This document shows, piece by piece, positions 17,600 through 25,886 of a stretch of DNA of 64,000 nt; the stretch's first letter is position 1, and each line of letters opens with the position of its first letter. The notes beneath the pieces are model-generated. The model searched no databases and was not told the DNA's origin. It was given only the letters and a program-made list of their open reading frames with translations. The DNA lies in NCBI RefSeq assembly GCF_001875725.1, contig NZ_MLCQ01000029.1:124001-188000 (forward strand), in the 5' to 3' direction. Origin of the DNA: Corynebacterium sp. NML140438 (GTDB lineage Bacteria; Actinomycetota; Actinomycetes; Mycobacteriales; Mycobacteriaceae). The position numbers and the translations under genes were made by a program.

Positions 17600-18298
17600 A
17601 TGAGTATGCTGGCACGCTTATTGCAGGATGACCCCGCGGCACCCCGCCTGACCGTCTACGACGAATCCCAGGGTAGCCGCATGGAGTTCTCCGCGCTGAC
17701 CCTCGACAATTGGTTGAGCAAAGTGGGCAACTTCCTGGATGAGGAGTTCGACCTCGAGGATGCCGCCACCATCGTGATTGATCTCCCTGTGTCGTGGCAG
17801 GCCGCGGTGATCGCGCTCGGGGCGTACAACATTGGGCGGCGCCCGGTGTTCACAGATACGCCCGAGGTTGTTGAGGATGTGGCGCTCGTATTCACCGTGG
17901 CGGAGCGGGCGGATACATGGTCTGACGCGGAAGAGTGCGTCGTCGTATCCCGCGATCCGTTCGGGCGCGGCGTCGTCGAGTCTGGCGGCTCGCTCCCAGT
18001 CGGGACAGTCGACTTCAGCCCGACTGTGCGCAGCTACGGTGACCAATACTTTGGGCAGACCGCCGACATCTCCCAGTGGGCCCAGCCGACTCAGGCGACC
18101 GAGCAGCCCTCCTCCCCCGAACGGGTGATCATTTCCGGGTGGGACAGCGCCGAGACATTCGAGCAGGGCGTGCTCACTCCGCTCGCGGCATGTGGCTCCG
18201 TCGTCGTGGTAACGGGAGCTACGGAAACTCCTGGTGAGGACCGTATCGCTTCCATCGCCCGCGCAGAGCACGTAAACCACATACAAACGGACACGTAG
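17600..18298 (+). CDS. TIGR03089 family protein
   Basis: 232 aa. Sequence such as LTLDNWLSKVGNFL and VIDLPVSWQAAVIALGAYNIG resembles the N-terminal part of adenylate-forming enzymes and matches the actinobacterial TIGR03089 family, which lacks the AMP-binding core, so catalysis is unlikely. Function unknown. It begins 24 nt after lcpA in the same direction. ATG at 17600 is chosen over TTG at 17591 because of the upstream -10-like box. Confidence 0.8.
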   Translation: MSMLARLLQDDPAAPRLTVYDESQGSRMEFSALTLDNWLSKVGNFLDEEFDLEDAATIVIDLPVSWQAAVIALGAYNIGRRPVFTDTPEVVEDVALVFTVAERADTWSDAEECVVVSRDPFGRGVVESGGSLPVGTVDFSPTVRSYGDQYFGQTADISQWAQPTQATEQPSSPERVIISGWDSAETFEQGVLTPLAACGSVVVVTGATETPGEDRIASIARAEHVNHIQTDT

Positions 18299-18373
18299 AT
18301 CCGCTTCCGCCCCCGTTCGTAGGTAATTCTACAGATTTCGTCGCACCTTGGCCCTGTTTTTCACTAGATTGAA

Positions 18374-18400
18374 GTCACCGAATTCACACGAGTCACACAT
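18374..18400 (+). promoter_or_regulatory. Second triple GTCACA-type repeat, candidate MtrA operator
   Basis: GTCACC (18374-18379), TTCACA (18383-18388) and GTCACA (18392-18397) are spaced by exactly 9 bp, like the whiB2 array. They lie 22-48 bp upstream of the substrate-binding lipoprotein start and just downstream of a possible -10 box TAGATT (18365-18370), a position that would suit repression. Binding is inferred. Confidence 0.5.
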
Positions 18401-18421
18401 GACGCAACGAAAGGCGGATGA

Positions 18422-19678
18422 ATGAAACTCCGTACGACTGGTGCAACCCTCTGCGCAATCGCACTCGCGGGAGCAACGCTGACCGGCTGCTCTTCCGATA
18501 GCGAGCCAGCGGACACCAACAAGGACTCCGGCACCACCGCTTCCGAGGTCGGCGAAGGCCGCGGCCCAATTACTTTCGCGATGGGCCGTAACGATACGGA
18601 CAAGCTCAAGCCAATCATCGAGAAGTGGAACCAAGCCCACCCCAATGAGAAGGTCACCCTCTCCGAGCTCGCTGGCGAGGCCGACGACCAACGCGACACC
18701 CTCGTACAGTCCCTCCAGGCGGGCAACGCCGACTACGATGTGATGGCCCTCGACGTCGTATGGACTGCCGACTTCGCAGCGAACCAGTGGCTCGAGCCAC
18801 TCGAGGGCGAGTACGCCGTCGACACCTCTGGCCTACTGCAGTCCACGGTCGACTCCGCGACCTACGGCGGCAAGCTCTACGCCCTGCCGCAGAACACGAA
18901 CGGCCAGCTGCTGTTCCGCAACGTCGACAAGGTGCCGAGCGCGCCTGACACCTTCGACGACGTCATCGCCGCCTGCAAGGAGGTGGAAGGCGACTGCCTG
19001 ACCACCCAGCTCAAGCAGTACGAAGGCCTGACCGTGAACACGCTTGGCTTCATCAACGGCTGGGGCGGCAGCGTCCTTGACGATGCCGGCGCACCGACCG
19101 TCGAGTCCGACGCCGCGAAGGCCGGCCTGCAGGCGCTCGTTGACGCATACAACGACGGCGTCATCGCCAAGAGCTCCACGGCCGCGACCGAGGAAGAGAC
19201 CAACCTCGCGTTCACCGAAGGAAAGACCGCCCTGGCGATCAACTGGCCGTACATGTACACCAACGCGCAGGAAGCTGGCGTGAACTTCGAGGTCCAACCG
19301 CTGGTTGGCAAGGACGGCGTCGGCGTTTCCACCCTGGGTGGCTACAACAACGGCATCAACGTCAACTCCAAGCACAAGCAGACGGCGAAGGACTTCATCG
19401 AGTTCATCATCAACGAGGAGAACCAGCTCTCGTTCGCTGAAGCCTCCTTCCCGCCGGTGCTCGCCTCGATTTACGACGACGCCGAGCTGGTAGCAAAGCA
19501 CCCATACCTGCCGGCACTGAAGGTATCGCTGGAGAACGCGCAGCCACGCCCGGTCTCCCCGTTCTACCCGGCAATCTCGAAGGCTATCCAGGACAACGCG
19601 TACGCAGCGCTGACCGCGGGAAAGAGCGTCGATGACGCCACCGCCGACATGGCTGCTGCTATCAAGCAGGCTTCCTAA
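18422..19678 (+). CDS. Sugar ABC transporter substrate-binding lipoprotein (TusE/LpqY-like)
   Basis: 418-aa lipoprotein that captures a sugar outside the membrane. The signal peptide ends in LTGC with lipid-modified Cys at residue 23; the rest is a family 1 solute-binding fold with DDQRDTLVQSLQAG and VMALDVVWTADFA near the N-terminus. Position between the wbbL/LCP block and purE, and the order binding protein-permease-permease, match the C. glutamicum trehalose importer (Tus) and mycobacterial LpqY-SugAB. The substrate is therefore probably trehalose, with maltose-type sugars possible. The ATPase gene is not in this operon. ATG at 18422 has AAAGG upstream. Confidence 0.88.
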   Translation: MKLRTTGATLCAIALAGATLTGCSSDSEPADTNKDSGTTASEVGEGRGPITFAMGRNDTDKLKPIIEKWNQAHPNEKVTLSELAGEADDQRDTLVQSLQAGNADYDVMALDVVWTADFAANQWLEPLEGEYAVDTSGLLQSTVDSATYGGKLYALPQNTNGQLLFRNVDKVPSAPDTFDDVIAACKEVEGDCLTTQLKQYEGLTVNTLGFINGWGGSVLDDAGAPTVESDAAKAGLQALVDAYNDGVIAKSSTAATEEETNLAFTEGKTALAINWPYMYTNAQEAGVNFEVQPLVGKDGVGVSTLGGYNNGINVNSKHKQTAKDFIEFIINEENQLSFAEASFPPVLASIYDDAELVAKHPYLPALKVSLENAQPRPVSPFYPAISKAIQDNAYAALTAGKSVDDATADMAAAIKQAS

Positions 19679-19694
19679 TACGATAACTTCGTAT
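19678..19694. repeat. Small hairpin after the binding-protein gene
   Basis: ATACGA and TCGTAT surround TAACT. The right half resembles a loxP arm by chance; no second arm exists. Confidence 0.5.
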
Positions 19695-19700
19695 GAGCAT

Positions 19701-19733
19701 AACGCCCGCCCGGACTGTGTTCGGGCGGGCGTT
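19701..19733 (+). terminator. Strong intra-operon hairpin (attenuator or mRNA stabiliser)
   Basis: AACGCCCGCCCG (19701-19712) pairs perfectly with CGGGCGGGCGTT (19722-19733) around a 9-nt loop. No T-run follows, so full intrinsic termination is unlikely. Such a stem between binding protein and permease usually raises the amount of binding-protein mRNA relative to the permeases. Confidence 0.7.
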
Positions 19734-19779
19734 CAAGTTCGCACATCTCCATCTTCCCGTCTACTTGCAAAGGCCCACG

Positions 19780-20796
19780 ATGAGAACACCTCCATCAAAG
19801 CCTCGCGATACTGCGAAAGCGGCAGCGCTCGTCGCGCCCGCATTGCTGGTATTGGCAGTGGTGATCGGCTACCCGATCGTCCGCGCAATTTGGCTTTCGT
19901 TTCAGTCCAACAGGCACCTTGACGCCTCAACCGGAGTCTTCGTCGACGGTGGCTTCGCTGGCGTCGATAACTACTTGTATTGGTTGTCGAACCGCTGCAT
20001 GACCCCGTCGGGCGTCGTGGGCGCTTGCCCTCCTGGCGTGCTTGCCACCGACTTCTGGCCATCGGTCTCGGTGACACTCTTCTTCACGGTGGTCACCGTC
20101 GCACTCGAGACGGTGCTCGGCATCGGGATGGCTATCATCATGAACCGGCCGTCGCGGGCCCGCGGTCTGATCCGCGCGGCGGTGCTCATCCCTTGGGCAA
20201 TCCCGACCGCGGTGACGGCGAAGCTGTGGCAGTTCATGTTCGCGCCAAGCGGCATCGTCAACTCGCTGCTGGGCGCAAACATCGCGTGGACGACCGACCC
20301 CTGGGCTGCGCGTTTCGCGGTGATCATCGCCGACGTATGGAAGACCACGCCGTTTATGGCACTGTTGATCCTCGCAGGCCTGCAGATGATCCCGAAGGAC
20401 GTCTACGAGGCCGCGCGTGTCGACGGCGCCTCCGCATGGCAGACGTTCACCAGCATCACCCTGCCGCTAGTGCGCCCGGCGCTCATGGTGGCGGTGCTCT
20501 TCCGCACGCTGGACGCGCTGCGCATGTACGACCTGCCCGTCATCATGATTTCGGGCTCCTCCAACTCACCAACGGCGACGATCTCCCAGCTGGTGGTCGA
20601 GGACATGCGCCAGGGCAACTTCAACTCGGCCTCGGCGTTGTCCACCTTGATCTTCCTGCTGATCTTCGCGGTGGCGTTCGTCATGGTGAGGTTCCTCGGC
20701 GCAAACGTGGGCGGCGCGAACGAACGCCGTGAAGCCCGGCGCGCGAAGCGCAAGCAGGCAAAGACAGAACAGACAAAGGAGGTGGCCACACGATGA
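19780..20796 (+). CDS. Sugar ABC transporter permease (MalF/SugA type)
   Basis: 338-aa inner-membrane permease with six predicted helices. The conserved EAA loop for ATPase contact is YEAARVDGASAWQTFTSITLP. The start is ATG at 19780 with AAAGG upstream; an upstream in-frame ATG at 19693 would include the hairpin and is rejected. The last four bases overlap the next permease (ATGA at 20793-20796). Confidence 0.92.
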   Translation: MRTPPSKPRDTAKAAALVAPALLVLAVVIGYPIVRAIWLSFQSNRHLDASTGVFVDGGFAGVDNYLYWLSNRCMTPSGVVGACPPGVLATDFWPSVSVTLFFTVVTVALETVLGIGMAIIMNRPSRARGLIRAAVLIPWAIPTAVTAKLWQFMFAPSGIVNSLLGANIAWTTDPWAARFAVIIADVWKTTPFMALLILAGLQMIPKDVYEAARVDGASAWQTFTSITLPLVRPALMVAVLFRTLDALRMYDLPVIMISGSSNSPTATISQLVVEDMRQGNFNSASALSTLIFLLIFAVAFVMVRFLGANVGGANERREARRAKRKQAKTEQTKEVATR

Positions 20797-21614
20797 AGCG
20801 GCTCGGCCACTACGCAGGCATCATCTTCATTATGTTCTGGGGACTCGCCCCGTTTTATTGGATGCTGATTACGGCGCTGCGGGACAAGCGGTTCACCTTC
20901 GATACCACCCCGTGGCCCACGCACGTCACCCTTGAAAACTTCCGCGATGCGCTGGCAACAGATGCAGGTAACGATTTCCTCGGGGCAATTCTCAACTCGC
21001 TGATCATCTCGCTGGCGACGACGGCGCTCGCAGTCGCCGTTGGCGTGTTTACCGCCTACGCGCTTGCCCGCTTGGACTTCCGTGGCAAAGGAATCATCAC
21101 GGGCATTATTTTGGCGGCGTCGATGTTCCCCGGCATCGCGCTTGTCACTCCCCTGTTCCAGCTATTCGGTGACCTTGGGTGGATTGGCACCTACCGCGCA
21201 ATGATCATCCCGAACATCTCGTTCGCCCTACCTCTGACTATCTACACGCTGGTGTCCTTCTTCCAGCAGCTTCCTTGGGAGCTGGAAGAGGCCGCGCGTG
21301 TCGACGGCGCCTCCCGCGGCCAGGCGTTCCGCCTCGTCTTGCTGCCGCTGGCTGCGCCGGCCATCTTCACGACGGCAATCCTGGCTTTCATCACCACGTG
21401 GAATGAGTTCATGTTGGCACGTCAGCTGTCCTCGACCGCGACGGAGCCGGTGACCGTCGCTATTGCTCGCTTCTCTGGGCCAAGCGCCTTCGAGTACCCG
21501 TACGCAGCGATTATGGCGGCCGGTTCGCTGGTGACCATCCCACTGATCATCATGGTGCTAGTGTTCCAGCGACGGATTGTGTCAGGCCTCACAGCTGGAG
21601 GTGTCAAGGGGTAG
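20793..21614 (+). CDS. Sugar ABC transporter permease (MalG/SugB type)
   Basis: 273-aa inner-membrane permease, partner of the preceding one. The EAA loop is LEEAARVDGASRGQAFRLVLLP; a conserved ALARLDFRGKG precedes it. The ATG overlaps the upstream stop codon, with AAGGAGG 10 nt before it inside the previous gene. No ATP-binding subunit follows; a MsmK/SugC-type ATPase must be encoded elsewhere. Confidence 0.92.
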   Translation: MKRLGHYAGIIFIMFWGLAPFYWMLITALRDKRFTFDTTPWPTHVTLENFRDALATDAGNDFLGAILNSLIISLATTALAVAVGVFTAYALARLDFRGKGIITGIILAASMFPGIALVTPLFQLFGDLGWIGTYRAMIIPNISFALPLTIYTLVSFFQQLPWELEEAARVDGASRGQAFRLVLLPLAAPAIFTTAILAFITTWNEFMLARQLSSTATEPVTVAIARFSGPSAFEYPYAAIMAAGSLVTIPLIIMVLVFQRRIVSGLTAGGVKG

Positions 21615-21684
21615 CTTAACTTTCTCTTATGTCTCGATTAAGCTGTATTCACTTTATTACTTCCGGCCCCTAGAAAGCGCAACT

Positions 21685-21954
21685 ATGCACAACACCACAC
21701 TCCGCATCGCGACCGCGATTGCACTCGCGTCCGCCCTGGTGCTGGGCAGCGTGACCGGCAGCGCGCACGCCGAGACCACCACGACGGTGACCACCAACAC
21801 CACGTCGAAGAGCGGCGTCACACAAGAAGAGGCGAATGCGCTTGAGGTCGCCGGAGTCGTGGTTGGACTCTTGGCAGTGCTTGCAGCGCTCATGGCTGGC
21901 TGGATGTACTTCGCTGCCCCGCACCTGGGGCTCGCTCTCGGCCCGCTCCGCTAA
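21685..21954 (+). CDS. Small exported membrane protein in sugar-importer operon
   Basis: 89 aa. A Sec signal peptide (about residues 7-27, cut after AHA) is followed by a Thr-rich segment and a second hydrophobic helix (about 58-80). It lies 70 nt after the last permease; the gap has an inverted repeat AGCTTAA (21613-21619) / TTAAGCT (21638-21644). C. glutamicum sugar importers of this type carry small membrane proteins (for example MusI for maltose), so an accessory role is plausible but inferred. ATG at 21685 has AGAAAG upstream. Confidence 0.7.
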   Translation: MHNTTLRIATAIALASALVLGSVTGSAHAETTTTVTTNTTSKSGVTQEEANALEVAGVVVGLLAVLAALMAGWMYFAAPHLGLALGPLR

Positions 21955-21957
21955 CGC

Positions 21958-22167
21958 GTGCAGCGGCCCTCGCAGCGCCAGGACCTGATCTGGCAGACGA
22001 TCATTGGGTTCGTAGGGTTTTTCACCCTGCTCGCCTTCGTGCAGGCCGTCATCAACATCACAAGGCCCGAGCCATCAATATGGCCGGGCCTCGTTCTTGC
22101 CGCGTTCGTCGCGGCGCTGTGGTGGCTTGTTCGCCGCTGGCGTCGGTGGCGCGCAGGTGACTCGTAA
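21958..22167 (+). CDS. Small two-helix membrane protein
   Basis: 69 aa: helices at about residues 11-34 and 41-58, then a basic C-terminal WRRWRAG. GTG at 21958 is only 3 nt after the previous stop codon, suggesting translational coupling. No family recognised; probably the last gene of the importer operon. It ends 12 nt before the convergent purE stop. Confidence 0.65.
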   Translation: MQRPSQRQDLIWQTIIGFVGFFTLLAFVQAVINITRPEPSIWPGLVLAAFVAALWWLVRRWRRWRAGDS

Positions 22168-22179
22168 ACCTCCTACTGT

Positions 22180-22683
22180 TTACTGTTCCCCGAGGAGGCG
22201 CTCACGCAGCGCGGCGTCCTTACGCTCCACCTCCGCGGCCATGTCGGCCTGGTACTTCGCCATCTTGTCCACTAGTTCCGGATCCCCGGCACCGAGCATC
22301 CGAACAGCAAGCAGGCCCGCGTTCTTCGCGCCGCCGATAGACACCGTCGCGACTGGAACACCCCCTGGCATCTGCACGATGGAAAGCAGAGAATCCAGCC
22401 CGTCAAGGTCCTTCAATGCGCGAGGGATACCGATGACTGGCAGTGGCGTTGCCGCGGCAACCATCCCCGGCAGGTGGGCTGCCCCACCGGCGCACGCAAT
22501 GATGACCTGGATGCCACGTTCATGTGCTTGCTTCGCATAGGCAAGCATCTTCTCAGGGGTGCGGTGCGCGGAGACCACCCCGACCTCAAACGGCACCCCG
22601 AACTCCGCAAGTACCTCTGCGGCAGGCGCAACCGTGTCCCAGTCCGAATCCGAGCCCATGATGAGGCCAACGCGTGCGTTCAT
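22180..22683 (-). CDS. purE: 5-(carboxyamino)imidazole ribonucleotide mutase
   Basis: Converts N5-CAIR to CAIR in purine synthesis. 167 aa class I Pur[11 protein letters not shown] near the N-terminus, [20 protein letters not shown] and PLPVIGIP are the substrate loops. ATG at 22681-22683 has AGGAGGAGAG upstream. It is 18 nt downstream of purK, with which it forms the two-step carboxylation pair. Confidence 0.96.
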   Translation of the reverse strand: MNARVGLIMGSDSDWDTVAPAAEVLAEFGVPFEVGVVSAHRTPEKMLAYAKQAHERGIQVIIACAGGAAHLPGMVAAATPLPVIGIPRALKDLDGLDSLLSIVQMPGGVPVATVSIGGAKNAGLLAVRMLGAGDPELVDKMAKYQADMAAEVERKDAALRERLLGEQ

Positions 22684-22701
22684 GAAGAAACTCTCCTCCT
22701 G

Positions 22702-23883
22702 TTAGTACCAGTTCGCGTGAACGATGAAGTGCGCGGCGTGCTGCGCAATCGCCAAGGTGGACGTAACGTCGTAGCCGGTAACGTTCACGTGGCCCATCTT
22801 GCGCCCAGGGCGCCAGCTCTTGCCGTACAAGTGCACCTTGGCCTCTGGGTAGCGGCGCATCACCTCGATGACGCGCTGCTCCATTGGCATCTGCGGGTCC
22901 TCCTCCGCGCCGAGGGTATTGACCATCACCGTGACTGGCTCCAGGGTGTCCACCGAGCCAAGCGGCCAGTTCAGGACAGCGCGCAGGTGCTGCTCGAACT
23001 GGGAGGTCACGCACCCATCTTGGGTCCAGTGCCCGGTGTTGTGCGGGCGCATCGCAAGCTCATTCACCAGGATTTCCGACGCCCCATCTTCCCCGATACG
23101 CTCGAACAGCTCGACGGCAAGCACTCCGGTGACGTCGAGCTTCGTGGCGATCTTGGCCGCCAGGTCACGACACTGTTTCGCCACATCAGCCGGTAGTTCT
23201 GGCGCAGGCGCGATCGCGATATGGCACACGCCGTCCGCCTGGCGCGATTCGACGACGGGCCACGCCTTGACTTCGCCATCGCGGTTGCGTGCCACCATCG
23301 CGGACAACTCGCGGACGAAATCCACCTTCTCTTCCGCGTACAGTACAACGCCCTTCTCCAGCAGGTCCGCCACCAGCTGCTCGCACTCCTGCAGCGTCTC
23401 CGGGAACCAGACGCCATGCCCGTCGTAGCCACCGCGCGTCGCCTTGACGCACACGCGGCCGTCGACACGCTCCCAGAACTCGCGCGCATCTTCCACCGAG
23501 TCGAACTTCGCGAACGGCGGCACCGGTGCCCCCAACTCCTTGAGCTTTGTGCGCTGCTCAAGCTTGTCCTGGGCATAAATCAGCGCCTGGGGGCGCGGCT
23601 CCACGTTGTAGCCCTCGTCCAGCAGGCGCTGCAGAAACTCGTTCGGGACGTGCTCGTGGTCGAACGTAATCGCCGAGGCCCCTTGGACCGTTGCGTGCAG
23701 GTCGTCGAAGTTGGTGTAGTCGCCGAGCTGGACGTCGCCAAACACCTGGGCGGCCGAGGCGTCCGGGGCTCCCGCAAGCACCCGGGGCTGCAGTCCGAGC
23801 TCGATGGCTTCGGTGTGCATCATTCTGGCAAGCTGACCGTCACCGATGATGGCGACTCTGGGCATTCCTTGAGCGTCTCTCAC
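22702..23883 (-). CDS. purK: 5-(carboxyamino)imidazole ribonucleotide synthase
   Basis: ATP-grasp enzyme making N5-CAIR from AIR, ATP and bicarbonate. The N-terminal nucleotide fold has IIGDGQLARMM; ATP-grasp residues include VKATRGGYDGHGVW and NELAMRPHNTGHW near the C-terminus. GTG at 23881-23883 (MRDAQGMPR) is preferred, with AAGG 9 nt upstream and a -10-like TAAGGT; the ATG six codons later has a purine stretch that is too close. Only 39 bp separate it from the divergent budA. Confidence 0.95.
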   Translation of the reverse strand: MRDAQGMPRVAIIGDGQLARMMHTEAIELGLQPRVLAGAPDASAAQVFGDVQLGDYTNFDDLHATVQGASAITFDHEHVPNEFLQRLLDEGYNVEPRPQALIYAQDKLEQRTKLKELGAPVPPFAKFDSVEDAREFWERVDGRVCVKATRGGYDGHGVWFPETLQECEQLVADLLEKGVVLYAEEKVDFVRELSAMVARNRDGEVKAWPVVESRQADGVCHIAIAPAPELPADVAKQCRDLAAKIATKLDVTGVLAVELFERIGEDGASEILVNELAMRPHNTGHWTQDGCVTSQFEQHLRAVLNWPLGSVDTLEPVTVMVNTLGAEEDPQMPMEQRVIEVMRRYPEAKVHLYGKSWRPGRKMGHVNVTGYDVTSTLAIAQHAAHFIVHANWY

Positions 23884-23910
23884 AACGAACTACCTTAGCC
23901 TTAAGGGCGC

Positions 23911-23916
23911 TACGAT
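23911..23916 (+). promoter_or_regulatory. -10 box TACGAT of leaderless budA
   Basis: TACGAT ends 6 nt before the budA ATG at 23923, inside a 39-bp divergent intergenic region shared with purK. Confidence 0.5.
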
Positions 23917-23922
23917 GTGGGC

Positions 23923-24660
23923 ATGACTGAAACGAATCCTGCCATTGTTCGCCACACTATCTTCCAGAACTCGTTGATGACCGCGCTTCTCGACGGCATC
24001 TACGAAGGCGAACTGACCATCGGAGACATCCTCGGCAAGGGAAACTTCGGCCTTGGCACCTTCGACGGGCTCGACGGCGAGATGATCATTCTCGACGGCG
24101 TGTGCTACCAGCTCACCAGCGACGGCAAGGCTCGCGTCGCCACCCTCGACCAGCGCACGCCATTCACCGTCGTGACGAACTTTGTGCCACGCATCCGCGT
24201 CGACGCCCCGAAAGGGATGCGCCGCGCGGAACTCGCCGAGTTCATCGACGCGCTCGAGCCGAGCCACAATTTCTTCTACGCGGTCAAAATCACCGGCACC
24301 TTCGACGAAGTTGTGACCCGCACCGTAACCAAGCAGGAGAAGCCTTACCGCCCCATGACGGAAGCCATCGGCGACGACGCCGAGCACCACTTCACCGACA
24401 TCCACGGCATCATCGGCGGCTTCCGCACACCCGAATACGCCAAGGGCATCGGGGTGCCAGGCTGCCACGTCCACTTCATTGACGACGCCCGCACCGCCGG
24501 CGGCCACGTGCTCGACTACACCATCAACGACGCCGTCATCGAGCTATGCCCCGCCACCGACATGGACCTGCATCTACCGATCACAGCGGACTTCCAGGCG
24601 GGCAACTTAAACCCCAACGACTTGGACAGCCAGCTGCACACGACGGAAATTAAGGAGTAA
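23923..24660 (+). CDS. budA: Acetolactate decarboxylase
   Basis: Decarboxylates alpha-acetolactate to acetoin in the cytoplasm, diverting pyruvate and limiting acidification. 245 aa, normal length. The zinc ligands are His182 and His184 (GCHVHF) and His195 (GGHVLD), with the same spacing as the structurally known Brevibacillus enzyme (194/196/207, from memory); equivalents of its Glu65 and Arg145 are Glu53 and Arg133. No acetolactate synthase is nearby, so substrate would come from the ilvBN enzyme. Divergent from purK. Confidence 0.94.
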   Translation: MTETNPAIVRHTIFQNSLMTALLDGIYEGELTIGDILGKGNFGLGTFDGLDGEMIILDGVCYQLTSDGKARVATLDQRTPFTVVTNFVPRIRVDAPKGMRRAELAEFIDALEPSHNFFYAVKITGTFDEVVTRTVTKQEKPYRPMTEAIGDDAEHHFTDIHGIIGGFRTPEYAKGIGVPGCHVHFIDDARTAGGHVLDYTINDAVIELCPATDMDLHLPITADFQAGNLNPNDLDSQLHTTEIKE

Positions 24661-25122
24661 TTAGCGGCGGCGCAGACTCGCGTCGAGCGCGCGCTCCACC
24701 GCGCGCACCTTGCCTACGCGGGGGAAGAACACCGGTTGGTCGTACCCCCACAGAGCGATGGACAGCCCGCCGCGTTGGCGTCGAAAAGAATGAATCTGGC
24801 GCAGCGGGATCGAGTCGACCGCACCGCGCGCCGAACGGGCGAGGATGCGGCGGTCGGTGAGCAGAAAGCGCTGGCGACGGTGACGCACCACCGGCCACAC
24901 AAAGCGCCACGCGGAAAGCAGCGCCCACACTACAACGACGATGTTGCGCGCCTGAGCGTCAACAAACGGGGTGACGTCCATCCAGCCGATGGCGATCCAG
25001 GCGACCCCGGTGATCACGATGAGCTCGAGCAACGGGAAAATGAGGCTCGTGAAAGGCGGGTTCGTGTCGGCGAGGACGGTCTCGCCCTCTGCCAGCTGAA
25101 ACTTCACCCGCGACTGTTGCAC
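24661..25122 (-). CDS. PH-domain-like membrane protein
   Basis: 153 aa. Two hydrophobic helices (about residues 28-48 and 60-80) precede a bacterial PH-like domain with RRQRFLLTDRRILARS and SIPLRQIHSF, the typical pattern of the YdbS/PH family. Function unknown. GTG at 25120-25122 is preferred; TAGGAT ends 7 nt upstream, consistent with a leaderless mRNA inside the end of birA. It abuts convergent budA with no gap. Confidence 0.82.
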   Translation of the reverse strand: MQQSRVKFQLAEGETVLADTNPPFTSLIFPLLELIVITGVAWIAIGWMDVTPFVDAQARNIVVVVWALLSAWRFVWPVVRHRRQRFLLTDRRILARSARGAVDSIPLRQIHSFRRQRGGLSIALWGYDQPVFFPRVGKVRAVERALDASLRRR

Positions 25123-25129
25123 GGCACAG

Positions 25130-25135
25130 ATCCTA
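25130..25135 (-). promoter_or_regulatory. -10 box TAGGAT of leaderless gene at 25122
   Basis: Minus-strand TAGGAT ends 7 nt before the GTG start. It overlaps the birA stop codon. Confidence 0.4.
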
Positions 25136-25855
25136 CTGTTTCGGCCGGAGGTGGTGCACATCTCCGACGCTGTACGCCGTGCCGTCGATGATTACTTCGC
25201 CCTCGTCGTTGACACCATCGACGGTGCCGACCACCTCGCCGTTGTGCAGCTCAAGGCGCACGTGCTGGCCGATCGTGGTACACACCTTGCGGTAGTCGGC
25301 AAGCAGCTGCGGGTCGCGCTGCTGCCACTGCTGAAAGCGCTCCCCCATCGCGCAAAGCACCTGCGTGGTGAAATCAACGAAGTCGACGTCGATGCCCTCG
25401 AGGTTCAGCGCGGTCGCGGTGGGAATGGGCAACTCTTCGCGTGCAAAGTTCAAGTTGATGCCGATGCCGACCACGACGCGCCCATCCGCGAGCCCGGAGA
25501 GGATCCCCGCGAGCTTCTTGCCACCGATCTGCACATCGTTCGGCCACTTGAGCTGGGCCTGCGGCACGACGTCGGTCACCGCGACGCCGGGCGCGATCGA
25601 GAGAAGCCCGAACGGTGGAGGGGTATCACCGACGGGCACCACCATGCTCATCGCCAGCTGCGCGCCCTTCGGGCTGACCCACTTGCGGCCAAGGCGCCCG
25701 CGCGACGCCGTCTGCTCCCCCGCGATGAGCACGGTGCCCGGCTCGCCTTTGTTGAGGAGATCGTCGTTCGTCGACCCAGTGGTTTCCACCCAGCGCACCA
25801 CCGGCCAATACTTTTCGACGCCCCGCTGGAGCCTGCTCAGTTCCTCAGCATTCAT
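25133..25855 (-). CDS. birA: Biotin-[acetyl-CoA-carboxylase] ligase
   Basis: Attaches biotin to carrier lysines; in this window its targets are AccBC and Pyc. 240 aa, monofunctional: no N-terminal DNA-binding domain. The ligase signature GEQTASRGRLGRKWVS (biotinyl-AMP loop), LKWPNDV and KLAGILSG are present, with a C-terminal SH3-like domain. ATG at 25853-25855 is supported by a -10-like TAGATT 8 nt upstream. Located beside the acyl-CoA carboxylase genes, as in other corynebacteria. Confidence 0.94.
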   Translation of the reverse strand: MNAEELSRLQRGVEKYWPVVRWVETTGSTNDDLLNKGEPGTVLIAGEQTASRGRLGRKWVSPKGAQLAMSMVVPVGDTPPPFGLLSIAPGVAVTDVVPQAQLKWPNDVQIGGKKLAGILSGLADGRVVVGIGINLNFAREELPIPTATALNLEGIDVDFVDFTTQVLCAMGERFQQWQQRDPQLLADYRKVCTTIGQHVRLELHNGEVVGTVDGVNDEGEVIIDGTAYSVGDVHHLRPKQ

Positions 25856-25863
25856 GTTGACCC

Positions 25864-25869
25864 AATCTA
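25864..25869 (-). promoter_or_regulatory. -10 box TAGATT of leaderless birA
   Basis: Minus-strand TAGATT ends 8 nt before the birA ATG; the divergent gene has its own box a few bases away. Confidence 0.5.
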
Positions 25870-25873
25870 GCGC

Positions 25874-25879
25874 TACTGT
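25874..25879 (+). promoter_or_regulatory. -10 box TACTGT of leaderless gene at 25887
   Basis: TACTGT ends 7 nt before ATG 25887. The two divergent -10 boxes lie within 16 bp. Confidence 0.5.
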
Positions 25880-25886
25880 TGGACGC

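Noticed and set aside
19683..19701. ATAACTTCGTAT followed by GAGCATA resembles a loxP half-site
   Set aside because: The complementary arm is absent and the bases form a small hairpin ATACGA-TAACT-TCGTAT; nothing else suggests engineering. Chance similarity.
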